Below, piece by piece: positions 1-5,883 of a stretch of DNA of 7,533 nt. The stretch's first letter is position 1; each line of letters starts with the position of its first letter. The translations under genes were made by a program, and so were the position numbers. This stretch comes from Actinomycetota bacterium. Its GTDB lineage: Bacteria > Actinomycetota > Thermoleophilia > Gaiellales > Gaiellaceae. The notes beneath the pieces are model-generated. The model ran no database searches and was not told where the DNA came from. It was given only the letters and a program-made list of their open reading frames with translations. The stretch is from assembly GCA_005883245.1 (NCBI GenBank), contig VAXT01000002.1, forward strand, positions 1 through 7,533. The letters are read 5' to 3'.

Positions 1-338
1 GCGAGACGCGGCAGAAGGAGCACGAGCGCTGCGGCTCGCACCTCGTCGGCCCGCTGCTCGGAACGCTGATGATCGGCAACGTCCTCGCCTCGCGGGCGCC
101 GCGCCAGTTCCGGCTCGCGGCGCGGGGCCTCGCCTCGCTGGCCGCGGTCGCGGTCTCGACGGAGATCTTCTCCTGGATGGTGCGAAACCCGGAGCATCCG
201 CTCTCGAAGGCGCTCGCCAGGCCCGGGCACGAGCTCCAGCACCGCCTCGCGACGGCCGAGCCGACGCCGGAGCAGCTCGAGGTCGCGGAGGCCGCACTCG
301 CCGCGTGCCTCGCGCTCGAGAATGGAAACTCGAACTAG
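1..338 (+). CDS. DUF1385 (YqhQ-like) membrane protein, 3' end only
   Basis: The frame is open from base 3 to the TAG at 336-338, so the gene begins left of the window. The internal ATG at 69 is probably not its start, because the residues before it (EHERCGSHLVGP) look like part of the family core. The visible piece has two hydrophobic stretches, about bases 36-93 (LVGPLLGTLMIGNVLAS) and 114-180 (LAARGLASLAAVAVSTEIFSWM). It ends with a tail of the form NPxHPLxxALAxPGxELQxRL-TxEPTPEQLEVAEAAL, which I recognise from memory as the DUF1385 C-terminus. The family is an integral membrane protein of unknown function. Its last 17 bp overlap the next gene, suggesting co-transcription. Function is not assigned. 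Confidence 0.72.
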   Translation, partial: ETRQKEHERCGSHLVGPLLGTLMIGNVLASRAPRQFRLAARGLASLAAVAVSTEIFSWMVRNPEHPLSKALARPGHELQHRLATAEPTPEQLEVAEAALAACLALENGNSN

Positions 339-1404
339 AGCGCAAAGGCTCGCCCCAGAAGTCTTCGACCTGCCGGTCGAGAAGATGCGCGCCGGCTACT
401 ACACCGACGCCTACTTCAACCACGCTCGAGCCGCGCTGCTCGAGGACGGTCGCCGTCCGCGCGTCGTGATGCAGGTCTTCCAGAAGAACCGCTCCAACCT
501 GGGCGGGATGGACGAGGCGATCGCGATCCTCAAGCTCTGCTCGCACGACTGGGAGCAGCTGACCGTCCACGCGCTGTACGACGGCGATCCGATCGAGCCG
601 TACGAGCCCGTCCTGCACGTCGAGGGCGACTACACACTCTTCGCGCACCTCGAGACCGCATACCTCGGCGTGCTCGCGCGCAGGACGCTGATCACGACCA
701 ACGTCGTTCGCGTGCTCGAGGCGGCGCGGGGCAAGCAGATCATCTTCATGCCCGCGCGGCACGACCACCACCGCGTCCAGACGGGCGACGGCTATGCGGC
801 ATACGTCGCGGGCCAGGTCGTCGGCGCCCCGATCGGCGTGACCACGGACGAGCAGGCGTCGTGGTGGGGCGGCAAGGGCGTCGGGACGGTCCCGCACTCG
901 CTGATCGCCTCCTTCGGCGGCAACACCGTGCTCGCGGCGACGAAGTTCGCGGAATGGGCGCCCGACGACCTCAACGTGACGGTGCTCGTCGACTTCGAGA
1001 ACCACTCCGTCGAGACCGCGCTCGATGTGGCCCGCGCACTCGGCCCGCGGCTCTGGGGCGTGCGTCTCGATACGTCCGAGAACCTCGTCGACACCTCGCT
1101 CCTGGACGAGATGGGCGACTTCAGGCCGACCGGGGTCAACGAGCGGCTCGTGCGCAAGGTGCGGGACGCGCTCGACGCGGATGGCTTCGAGCACGTGAAG
1201 ATCGTCGCCTCGGGCGGGTTCACGGTCGAGAAGATCGAGGCGTTCGAGCAAGCGGGCGTGCCCGTCGACGCCTATGGCGTCGGCTCGTCGTTGATTCGCG
1301 GGCAGAACGACTTCACCGCCGACGTCGTGATGACGGATGGCCGTCCTTCGGCGAAGGTCGGCCGACAGTACCGGTCGAACGAGCGGCTCGAGCTCGTCGA
1401 GTGA
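322..1404 (+). CDS. pncB: Nicotinate phosphoribosyltransferase
   Basis: 360-residue cytoplasmic type II phosphoribosyltransferase, predicted to make nicotinate mononucleotide from nicotinate and PRPP with ATP (NAD salvage, Preiss-Handler entry). Visible landmarks are YYTDAYF at 26-32 (N-terminal substrate-side motif), GTVPH at 188-192 with the family histidine, VRLDT at 247-251, and the barrel phosphate-binding strands ASGGF at 296-300 and GVGSSL at 319-324. The length fits the shorter archaeal/actinobacterial branch rather than the 400+ residue E. coli form. The ATG at 322 lies inside the end of the DUF1385 gene (17-bp overlap), so translation is probably coupled. The gene ends in a GTGA overlap with the acetyltransferase gene. 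The fold is shared with quinolinate phosphoribosyltransferase, but the first motif and GTVPH favour nicotinate. The nicotinamidase-like gene nearby supports this role. Confidence 0.88.
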   Translation: METRTRAQRLAPEVFDLPVEKMRAGYYTDAYFNHARAALLEDGRRPRVVMQVFQKNRSNLGGMDEAIAILKLCSHDWEQLTVHALYDGDPIEPYEPVLHVEGDYTLFAHLETAYLGVLARRTLITTNVVRVLEAARGKQIIFMPARHDHHRVQTGDGYAAYVAGQVVGAPIGVTTDEQASWWGGKGVGTVPHSLIASFGGNTVLAATKFAEWAPDDLNVTVLVDFENHSVETALDVARALGPRLWGVRLDTSENLVDTSLLDEMGDFRPTGVNERLVRKVRDALDADGFEHVKIVASGGFTVEKIEAFEQAGVPVDAYGVGSSLIRGQNDFTADVVMTDGRPSAKVGRQYRSNERLELVE

Positions 1405-1961
1405 GCTCGCTCCGAGTCCGCCCGCTGACACGGGAGCGCTGGCCGGACTTCGTCGACCTCTTCGAACGCCGCGGCCCACGCGGCGGTCATCGCAACGTGC
1501 CGGCCTACGGGTGCTGGTGCATGTACTGGCGGGAGCGCACCCTCGAGCATGGAACGCCCAAGAAGCGTGCGATGGGCTCGCTCGTGCGTGCGGGCCGCGA
1601 GCCCGGCCTGCTCGCGTACGACGGGAGCGAGCCCGTGGGCTGGATCTCCGTCTCACCGCGCGACGACTACGCCGCGATCCTGAGCTCGCCCCAGTACCGG
1701 CCGGAGGAGGACGAGGAGGCAGTGTGGTCGATCGTCTGCTTCGTCGTCGACAAGCCGCGCCGGCGTGAAGGAGTCGCGACGGCGCTGCTCGAAGGCGCCC
1801 TCGCGCACGCACAGAAGCGGTCGGCTGCCGTCCTCGAGGCGTACCCGCACCTCGAGCAAGCGGGCGACTACATGGGGCACGTCGACCTGTTCCGCGCGCA
1901 CGGCTTCCGCGTCGTCCGGAAGACGAAGAGCCGTGCGATCGTGCGGCGGAAGCTCAGCTAA
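1401..1961 (+). CDS. GNAT family N-acetyltransferase
   Basis: 186-residue protein of the GNAT fold, which transfers an acetyl group from acetyl-CoA to an amine; the substrate cannot be read from sequence. The GTG at 1401 is the best start: it sits in a GTGA overlap with the upstream stop, and the protein then opens with SSLRVRPLTRERW, the usual first GNAT strand. Upstream codons in this frame only mirror the phosphoribosyltransferase gene. The acetyl-CoA pyrophosphate loop is R-R-E-G-V-A at 121-126 (Q/RxxGxG/A), after the beta-4 strand WSIVCFVVD. A CWCMYW motif at 38-43, rich in Cys and aromatic residues, marks a recognisable but uncharacterised subgroup. The C-terminus (MGHVDLFRAHGFRVV) is the normal GNAT ending. 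It is probably translated together with the phosphoribosyltransferase. Confidence 0.85.
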   Translation: MSSLRVRPLTRERWPDFVDLFERRGPRGGHRNVPAYGCWCMYWRERTLEHGTPKKRAMGSLVRAGREPGLLAYDGSEPVGWISVSPRDDYAAILSSPQYRPEEDEEAVWSIVCFVVDKPRRREGVATALLEGALAHAQKRSAAVLEAYPHLEQAGDYMGHVDLFRAHGFRVVRKTKSRAIVRRKLS

Positions 1962-3000
1962 CGGCTTCGGCGATCCGCTCGCCGATGCCGGGCCACTCCG
2001 CGAGCGGATCGGTCGAGCGCACGACATGCATCCCGGCGGCCGCGAAGCGCTCAAAGGCCGCGTTCGCCTCGTCCGTGTAGTCGACCGCTCCGGGGACGAC
2101 CACGGGCGAGGTGCAGTCTTCGAGGAGGTAAACACGCTCGGCGAGCTGCCGCGCCTCGCCGTCGCCCGCGAGCAGGTCGTCGATCGTCCAGGCGACGCAG
2201 TGGCTCTTCGCCTGGCCGGCGACGACGACCGCGTCGTACCCGAGTAGCCGCTGGATCAGCTCCTCGTTCCTGCGCCCGAGCTCCTCGCCGTCGGGGCCGC
2301 TGGTCACCTCAGGACCGAGGATCGAGTAGTGCTCGGTCAGCGTCTCCTCGCCTTTGACCTGGAAGGACGGCTGCGTCGCGCGCGCCGCGCCGTGGAAGAA
2401 GAACGCCTCCTCGACCGCCGACACGAGTGCGTGCCCGATCCCGCCGAGGAGCGCGTGGTAGGGCCAGATCGTCAGCTCGTACTTTCCGCCCTCGGCCAGA
2501 GCCCGCGTGTAGTGGGCGAGCTGCCGCTCCGCGTAGTCCGGCTCGAGCCCGAGGCTCCGGCACACCGCAGGGTTCACGCGCCAGCGACCCGACTCGACGT
2601 CCTCGGCGGAGACGAGCGTGTACGGGCCAGGATGGTTCCCGTCGGAGTCGACGAGCCAGACGGCGTGGAAGATCTGCAGCGCCCGGTGCGTGTCGAGGCT
2701 GGGCACGATCTGCGTGATCACCCCCAGGTTGCGATAGACGAACTCGCAGAGGCGCCGGTTGTCGTCCACGGCGCCGGTTCCCGAGCGACCGCCGACGAAG
2801 AGCTCGAAGCCGGGGATGCAGAACGTGTTCTGAAGGTCGACGGCGAGCAGGCAAATGCGGAGCTCGTCGTCCTGAGCCGGCCGGATCCCATGCTCCTCGG
2901 CCCACGATCGAGCCGCCCGTGCGTGCTCCTCGTACGGCACGCGCCAGACCTCCCCGACTCGCTCCGGCCGGTAGAAGTCGGGCACGGGCAGCACTCGCAT
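1954..3000 (-). CDS. Nicotinamidase-like cysteine hydrolase (isochorismatase superfamily)
   Basis: 348-residue protein from the ATG at 3000-2998. The frame stays open another 18 codons upstream, but the shorter start follows a TACACT hexamer. The cysteine-hydrolase triad is visible: D55 in VDLQNTF, K216 in FQVKGE, and C268 in AKSHCVAWTIDDL. Nicotinamidase-type features are D103-x-H105 (metal-site motif) with H112 and H123 as further possible ligands, and WPYH at 179-182 followed by GGIGH, matching the WPxHC...G..G block of PncA. The likely reaction is hydrolysis of nicotinamide to nicotinate, feeding the phosphoribosyltransferase gene nearby. It is much longer than PncA (roughly 190-215 residues): there are about 50 extra N-terminal residues and an inserted region around 113-175. 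A different amide substrate is possible. Its stop overlaps the convergent acetyltransferase stop region by 8 bp. Confidence 0.75.
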   Translation of the reverse strand: MRVLPVPDFYRPERVGEVWRVPYEEHARAARSWAEEHGIRPAQDDELRICLLAVDLQNTFCIPGFELFVGGRSGTGAVDDNRRLCEFVYRNLGVITQIVPSLDTHRALQIFHAVWLVDSDGNHPGPYTLVSAEDVESGRWRVNPAVCRSLGLEPDYAERQLAHYTRALAEGGKYELTIWPYHALLGGIGHALVSAVEEAFFFHGAARATQPSFQVKGEETLTEHYSILGPEVTSGPDGEELGRRNEELIQRLLGYDAVVVAGQAKSHCVAWTIDDLLAGDGEARQLAERVYLLEDCTSPVVVPGAVDYTDEANAAFERFAAAGMHVVRSTDPLAEWPGIGERIAEAVS

Positions 3001-3007
3001 CGGACCG

Positions 3008-3013
3008 AGTGTA
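3008..3013 (-). promoter_or_regulatory. Candidate -10 element for a leaderless cysteine hydrolase mRNA
   Basis: On the minus strand TACACT (TAnnnT) lies seven bases before the ATG at 3000, and there is no Shine-Dalgarno between them. That spacing would start transcription at or next to the start codon. I see no good -35 hexamer 16-18 bp upstream. The rest of the 3001-3059 divergent spacer shows no convincing promoter for the plus-strand FtsH gene. Confidence 0.35.
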
Positions 3014-3059
3014 GACCGCCGCTTCAGGTTCGTCGCTTCGCTGCCGATGAGCAACCGGC

Positions 3060-4607
3060 ATGCCGGACATCGGTCATCTTCTGGTGCAGATCGGCGCCTT
3101 CGCGATGATCGCGCTGCCGCTCCTGATGTTCGCGCTGATCATCTACCTGCTGTGGCGCACCCTGCAGGTGATGCCGCGCGTCGGGCCGAAGTCCGCCAAC
3201 ACGACCTCCGAGTCATCGGTCTCCTGGGACGAGGTCGCCGGGCTCGAGGAGGCGCGAGACGAGATGCAGGAGATCGTCGACTTCCTCAAGGATTCGAAGC
3301 GCTTCGCGAAGCTCGGTGCGCGCGTGCCGAAGGGGATTCTGCTCTACGGCCCGCCGGGCACCGGGAAGACGCTCCTCGCCAGGGCGGTCGCCCGCGAGTC
3401 GGGCGCGAGCTTCTACTCGCAGAGCGCGTCGGCCTTCGTCGAGATGTTCGCCGGGCTCGGCGCGGCTCGCATCCGCAAGCTCTTCGAGCAAGCGCGGAAG
3501 GATGCGCCCGCGATCGTGTTCATCGACGAGCTCGACGCGGTCGGCGCCGCCCGCAGCGGGCACGGCTTCAACCGCGAGCAGGACCAGACGCTGAACCAGC
3601 TGCTTGTCGAGCTCGACGGCTTCGCGAACCGCGACCAGGTGATCGTGATGGCCGCTTCGAACCGGCTCCAGGATCTCGACCCGGCTCTTCTTCGTCCCGG
3701 GCGTTTCGACCGGCAGATCCTCGTTTCGCCGCCCGACCTCGCAGGTCGTGAGGCGATCCTCCAGGTGCACACACGCGGGAAGCCGCTCGCCGCGGACGTC
3801 GACCTCGTCGCGATCGCGCGCCAGACCTCGGGCCTGACCGGCGCCGATCTCGCGAACATCGCGAACGAGGCGGCGATCTTCGCGGGTCGCGAGAGCCAGC
3901 AGCACATCCACCACATCCATTTCGAGAACGCGATGGAGCGCGTCATCGCCGGCCTCCAGCAGCGCCGCGTGATGACCGAGAAGGAGAAGCGGATCCTCGC
4001 GTACCACGAGGGTGGCCACGCGCTCATGTCCCACCTGATGGGCGAGAGCTTCCCGGTGCAGAAGGCGACGATCGTTCCTCGCGGACAGGCGCTCGGTTAC
4101 ACGTTCAACCTCCCGCAGGAGGACCGCTACCTCCACACGCGCGAGGAGTTCATCGACTGGATGAAGATCGCGCTCGCCGGCCGCGCAGCGGAGCAGGTCG
4201 TGTTCGGGCGCGTCACGAACGGCGCCGCGAACGACCTCGAGAAGGTCACGGAGCTGGCACGCTCGATGGTGTTCGAGTACGGCATGTCCGAAGGCGTCGT
4301 CTCGCGGACGATGCGTGCCGACAACTACGCCCTCTCGGAGGAGACGAAGCGCGTTCGCGACCAGGAGCAGGCACGTCTGACCGACGACGCGTACGACGAG
4401 GCCGTCCGCTTGATCACGAAGCATCGCGCGGCGCTCGACCGGCTCGCGCAGGCGCTCCTCGAGAAGGAGACGCTCGTCCGCGCCGAGATGATGGCGCTCC
4501 TGTCCGACGTCGAGCCCGAGTCGCGCGCGAGCGAGACCGTCGGCCGCGTCGTTCCGCTCCCGCGCGTCGAAGAAGCCCCCGACGGAGCCACCCCAGGAAG
4601 CGGATAG
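3060..4607 (+). CDS. ftsH: FtsH-type AAA+ zinc metalloprotease, short form without extracytoplasmic domain
   Basis: 515-residue membrane-anchored ATP-dependent protease that unfolds and degrades membrane and soluble proteins. There is one membrane segment at about 8-32. The AAA module starts near 55 (SWDEVAGLEEA): Walker A GPPGTGKT 97-104, pore loop FVEMFAGLG 126-134, Walker B IVFIDELD 152-159, and arginine fingers in LRPGRFDR 211-218. The M41 protease has HEGGH at 316-320 and the third zinc ligand D392 in NGAANDLE. All catalytic residues are present. Oddities: E. coli FtsH has two membrane helices flanking a periplasmic domain, and here that domain and the second helix are absent. The pore loop has A-G-L where V-G-V is usual, and the zinc motif has G for A. 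The ATG at 3060 has no Shine-Dalgarno. It is probably a paralogue rather than the housekeeping copy. Confidence 0.9.
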   Translation: MPDIGHLLVQIGAFAMIALPLLMFALIIYLLWRTLQVMPRVGPKSANTTSESSVSWDEVAGLEEARDEMQEIVDFLKDSKRFAKLGARVPKGILLYGPPGTGKTLLARAVARESGASFYSQSASAFVEMFAGLGAARIRKLFEQARKDAPAIVFIDELDAVGAARSGHGFNREQDQTLNQLLVELDGFANRDQVIVMAASNRLQDLDPALLRPGRFDRQILVSPPDLAGREAILQVHTRGKPLAADVDLVAIARQTSGLTGADLANIANEAAIFAGRESQQHIHHIHFENAMERVIAGLQQRRVMTEKEKRILAYHEGGHALMSHLMGESFPVQKATIVPRGQALGYTFNLPQEDRYLHTREEFIDWMKIALAGRAAEQVVFGRVTNGAANDLEKVTELARSMVFEYGMSEGVVSRTMRADNYALSEETKRVRDQEQARLTDDAYDEAVRLITKHRAALDRLAQALLEKETLVRAEMMALLSDVEPESRASETVGRVVPLPRVEEAPDGATPGSG

Positions 4608-4610
4608 CAT
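4605..4610 (+). promoter_or_regulatory. Candidate -10 element before the epimerase-like gene
   Basis: TAGCAT overlaps the FtsH stop codon and lies nine bases before the GTG at 4620, with no Shine-Dalgarno in the gap. It fits a TAnnnT -10 for a nearly leaderless transcript. No clear -35 is visible, so read-through from the FtsH gene is equally possible. Confidence 0.22.
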
Positions 4611-4619
4611 CCTCTTCGC

Positions 4620-5024
4620 GTGAGGGCGAAGCGGATTCACCATCTCGGCGTCGCCGTCGACGACCTGGACGAGGCGGTCGACAGCTATCAGCGTCTGTTC
4701 GGCGCCGAGGTCGAGGGCCGCGACACGCTCGAGTCGCAGGGCGTCGAGGCGGTTGCCGTACGGCTGGGCGAGAGCCGTGTCGAGCTGCTCGCGTCACTGG
4801 GGGAGGACACACCGGTGGGCAGGTTCCTCGCCAAGCGCGGTCCCGGGATGCACCACGTCGCCTACGCGGTGGAGGATCTGCCAGGCGGCCTCGCCGACCT
4901 GGCCGGGCAGGGCGTGCACCTGATCGACGACGTCCCCCGGCGAGGTCTCTTCGGCATGCAGGTCGCCTTCGTGCATCCTGAGTCCGTGCACGGAGTTCTC
5001 GCAGAGCTGGTGACCGTTGGCTGA
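4620..5024 (+). CDS. Methylmalonyl-CoA epimerase-like VOC protein
   Basis: 134-residue vicinal-oxygen-chelate protein with two beta-alpha-beta-beta-beta modules (about 5-58 and 76-132). The pattern IHHLGVAVDDLDEAVDSY, SQGVEAV, GMHHVAYAVEDL, LIDDVPRRGLFG and FVHPESVHGVLAELV is that of methylmalonyl-CoA epimerase, which interconverts the (S) and (R) forms of methylmalonyl-CoA between propionyl-CoA carboxylase and the B12 mutase. Metal ligands by position are H8, E55, H79 and E129. By eye, the Glu used as a base in some actinobacterial enzymes, two residues after the QGV motif, is A44 here, though E43 is next to it. Another VOC activity is therefore possible. No mutase or carboxylase gene is in the window. 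The GTG start lies 12 bp after the FtsH stop. The TGA lies inside the start of the next gene. Confidence 0.78.
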   Translation: MRAKRIHHLGVAVDDLDEAVDSYQRLFGAEVEGRDTLESQGVEAVAVRLGESRVELLASLGEDTPVGRFLAKRGPGMHHVAYAVEDLPGGLADLAGQGVHLIDDVPRRGLFGMQVAFVHPESVHGVLAELVTVG

Positions 5025-5250
5025 GCAAGACCGGATCCGGATCGAGATCGGCTTCGACGGCGGCCAGGTGATGAGCGCACACGTCCAGATGTCGGTCGCG
5101 GACGAGCTCGAGCACTCGCTCGACGGCGGCGGATCGGGCGGAACGGTGCAGATCGAAGCCGAGGACGGGCGCTACACGATCCCGCTCACGCGAATCGTCT
5201 ACGTCAAGCGCTATTCGCGCGAAGGGCGTGTCGGTTTCAGCGGCAGCTAG
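5017..5250 (+). CDS. Small conserved-looking protein of unknown function (possibly DUF3107-like)
   Basis: 77 residues from a TTG at 5017 that overlaps the upstream stop by 8 bp, so translation is probably coupled. An in-frame ATG at 5071 would remove the first strand (IRIEIGFDGGQ), so I keep the TTG. The protein reads as beta strand (5-11), strand or helix (18-33), a Gly-rich turn GGGSGG at 37-42, then strands TVQIEA, RYTIPL and RIVYVKRY. There is no membrane segment, signal peptide or Cys. The layout (IGF at the start, GRxxIPxxxIxYV near the end) is faintly like the actinobacterial DUF3107 family, but this is an eye impression only. It sits between the epimerase-like and sigma factor genes. 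Confidence 0.6.
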   Translation: MAEQDRIRIEIGFDGGQVMSAHVQMSVADELEHSLDGGGSGGTVQIEAEDGRYTIPLTRIVYVKRYSREGRVGFSGS

Positions 5251-5294
5251 GTAAGGGGTTACAGACCGGGCTCCGCGGGAACCCTCCCTAGAGG

Positions 5295-5870
5295 ATGGGC
5301 CAGGGCATAGCGACGATTACCGGCTATCAAGGGGCCGTTGACGCGCGTCTGCTCGTCGAGCGGGCGCAGCACGGGAATCGCGACGCGCTCGAAGAGCTGT
5401 ACCTGCTCCACTTCGACCGCATCTACAGCTATCTCCGGGTCAGCGTCGGCAACCGTCACGACGCAGAGGACCTGACGACCCAGACCTTCGTCCGGATGCT
5501 CGAGTCGATCGGCCGCTTCCGCTCGCAGTCGGCCCCGTTCTCGGCGTGGTTGTTCCGGATCGCGCACAACCTCGCGGTCGACTACTTCCGGGCGCGGCGC
5601 CGGCTGCAGGTCGCAGACGAGGTGCCCGAGCCCTCCGGCGAGGAGGAGTCGTCGGCCGAGGAGCGAGCGCTGGACTCGATTGGACAGGCCGGAATGCTCG
5701 GATTGATCGAGCAGCTGTCGGCCGAGCAGCGCCAAGTGCTGACGTTGAAGTTCGTGCTCGGCTTCGGCAACTCCGAGGTGGCCGGGATTCTCGGGAAGAC
5801 CGAAGGTGCGGTGAAGTCGCTCCAGCACCGGGCCCTCGAGTCGCTCGAAAGACAGATCGCGCACCCGTAG
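5295..5870 (+). CDS. ECF-type RNA polymerase sigma factor (BldN-like)
   Basis: 191-residue group 4 sigma factor. Region 2 spans about 28-103 (DALEELYLLHFDRIYSYL, DAEDLTTQTFVRML, FSAWLFRIAHNLAVDYFR) and binds core polymerase and the -10. An acidic linker runs 104-135. Region 4 spans about 136-187 (LSAEQRQVLTLKFVLGF, then helix-turn-helix NSEVAGILGKTEGAVKSLQHRALESL) and reads the -35. The EGAVKxLQxRAL helix is like the BldN group as I remember it. The ATG at 5295 is forced, because an in-frame TAG lies at 5289-5291 and no other start precedes region 2. GAGG directly abuts the ATG, too close for a normal Shine-Dalgarno. No anti-sigma gene (zinc-finger or membrane type) adjoins it in the window; YchF follows after 13 bp. 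Target promoters are unknown. Confidence 0.9.
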   Translation: MGQGIATITGYQGAVDARLLVERAQHGNRDALEELYLLHFDRIYSYLRVSVGNRHDAEDLTTQTFVRMLESIGRFRSQSAPFSAWLFRIAHNLAVDYFRARRRLQVADEVPEPSGEEESSAEERALDSIGQAGMLGLIEQLSAEQRQVLTLKFVLGFGNSEVAGILGKTEGAVKSLQHRALESLERQIAHP

Positions 5871-5876
5871 TAGCGT
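5849..5876 (+). promoter_or_regulatory. Candidate promoter for ychF within the sigma factor 3' end
   Basis: AAGACA (5849-5854, four of six matches to TTGACA), a 16-bp spacer, then TAGCGT (5871-5876, TAnnnT). The GTG start of ychF lies seven bases further, with no Shine-Dalgarno between. This would give a leaderless ychF transcript independent of the sigma gene. Confidence 0.35.
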
Positions 5877-5883
5877 CTGCGCC

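Noticed and set aside
861..1400. N-terminal extension of the acetyltransferase frame into the phosphoribosyltransferase gene
   Set aside because: The extension is an Arg-rich out-of-frame reading of pncB; the GNAT fold begins right after the GTG at 1401.
2329..3108. A long plus-strand open frame opposite the cysteine hydrolase gene
   Set aside because: There are no family motifs, it is rich in Arg and Val, and the minus strand has the full catalytic and metal motifs.
3213..4643. A 476-codon open frame on the minus strand opposite ftsH
   Set aside because: Its composition (Arg-, Leu- and Glu-rich with no recognisable motif) is that of a high-GC codon shadow, while the plus strand carries the complete FtsH motifs.
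5277..5283. GGGAACC upstream of the sigma factor as an ECF -35 for autoregulation
   Set aside because: No CGTT-like -10 follows at 16-18 bp, and the predicted start would fall inside the coding region.
5262..5288. GC-rich stretch after the 77-residue gene as a terminator
   Set aside because: Only short, interrupted pairing is possible and there is no T tract.
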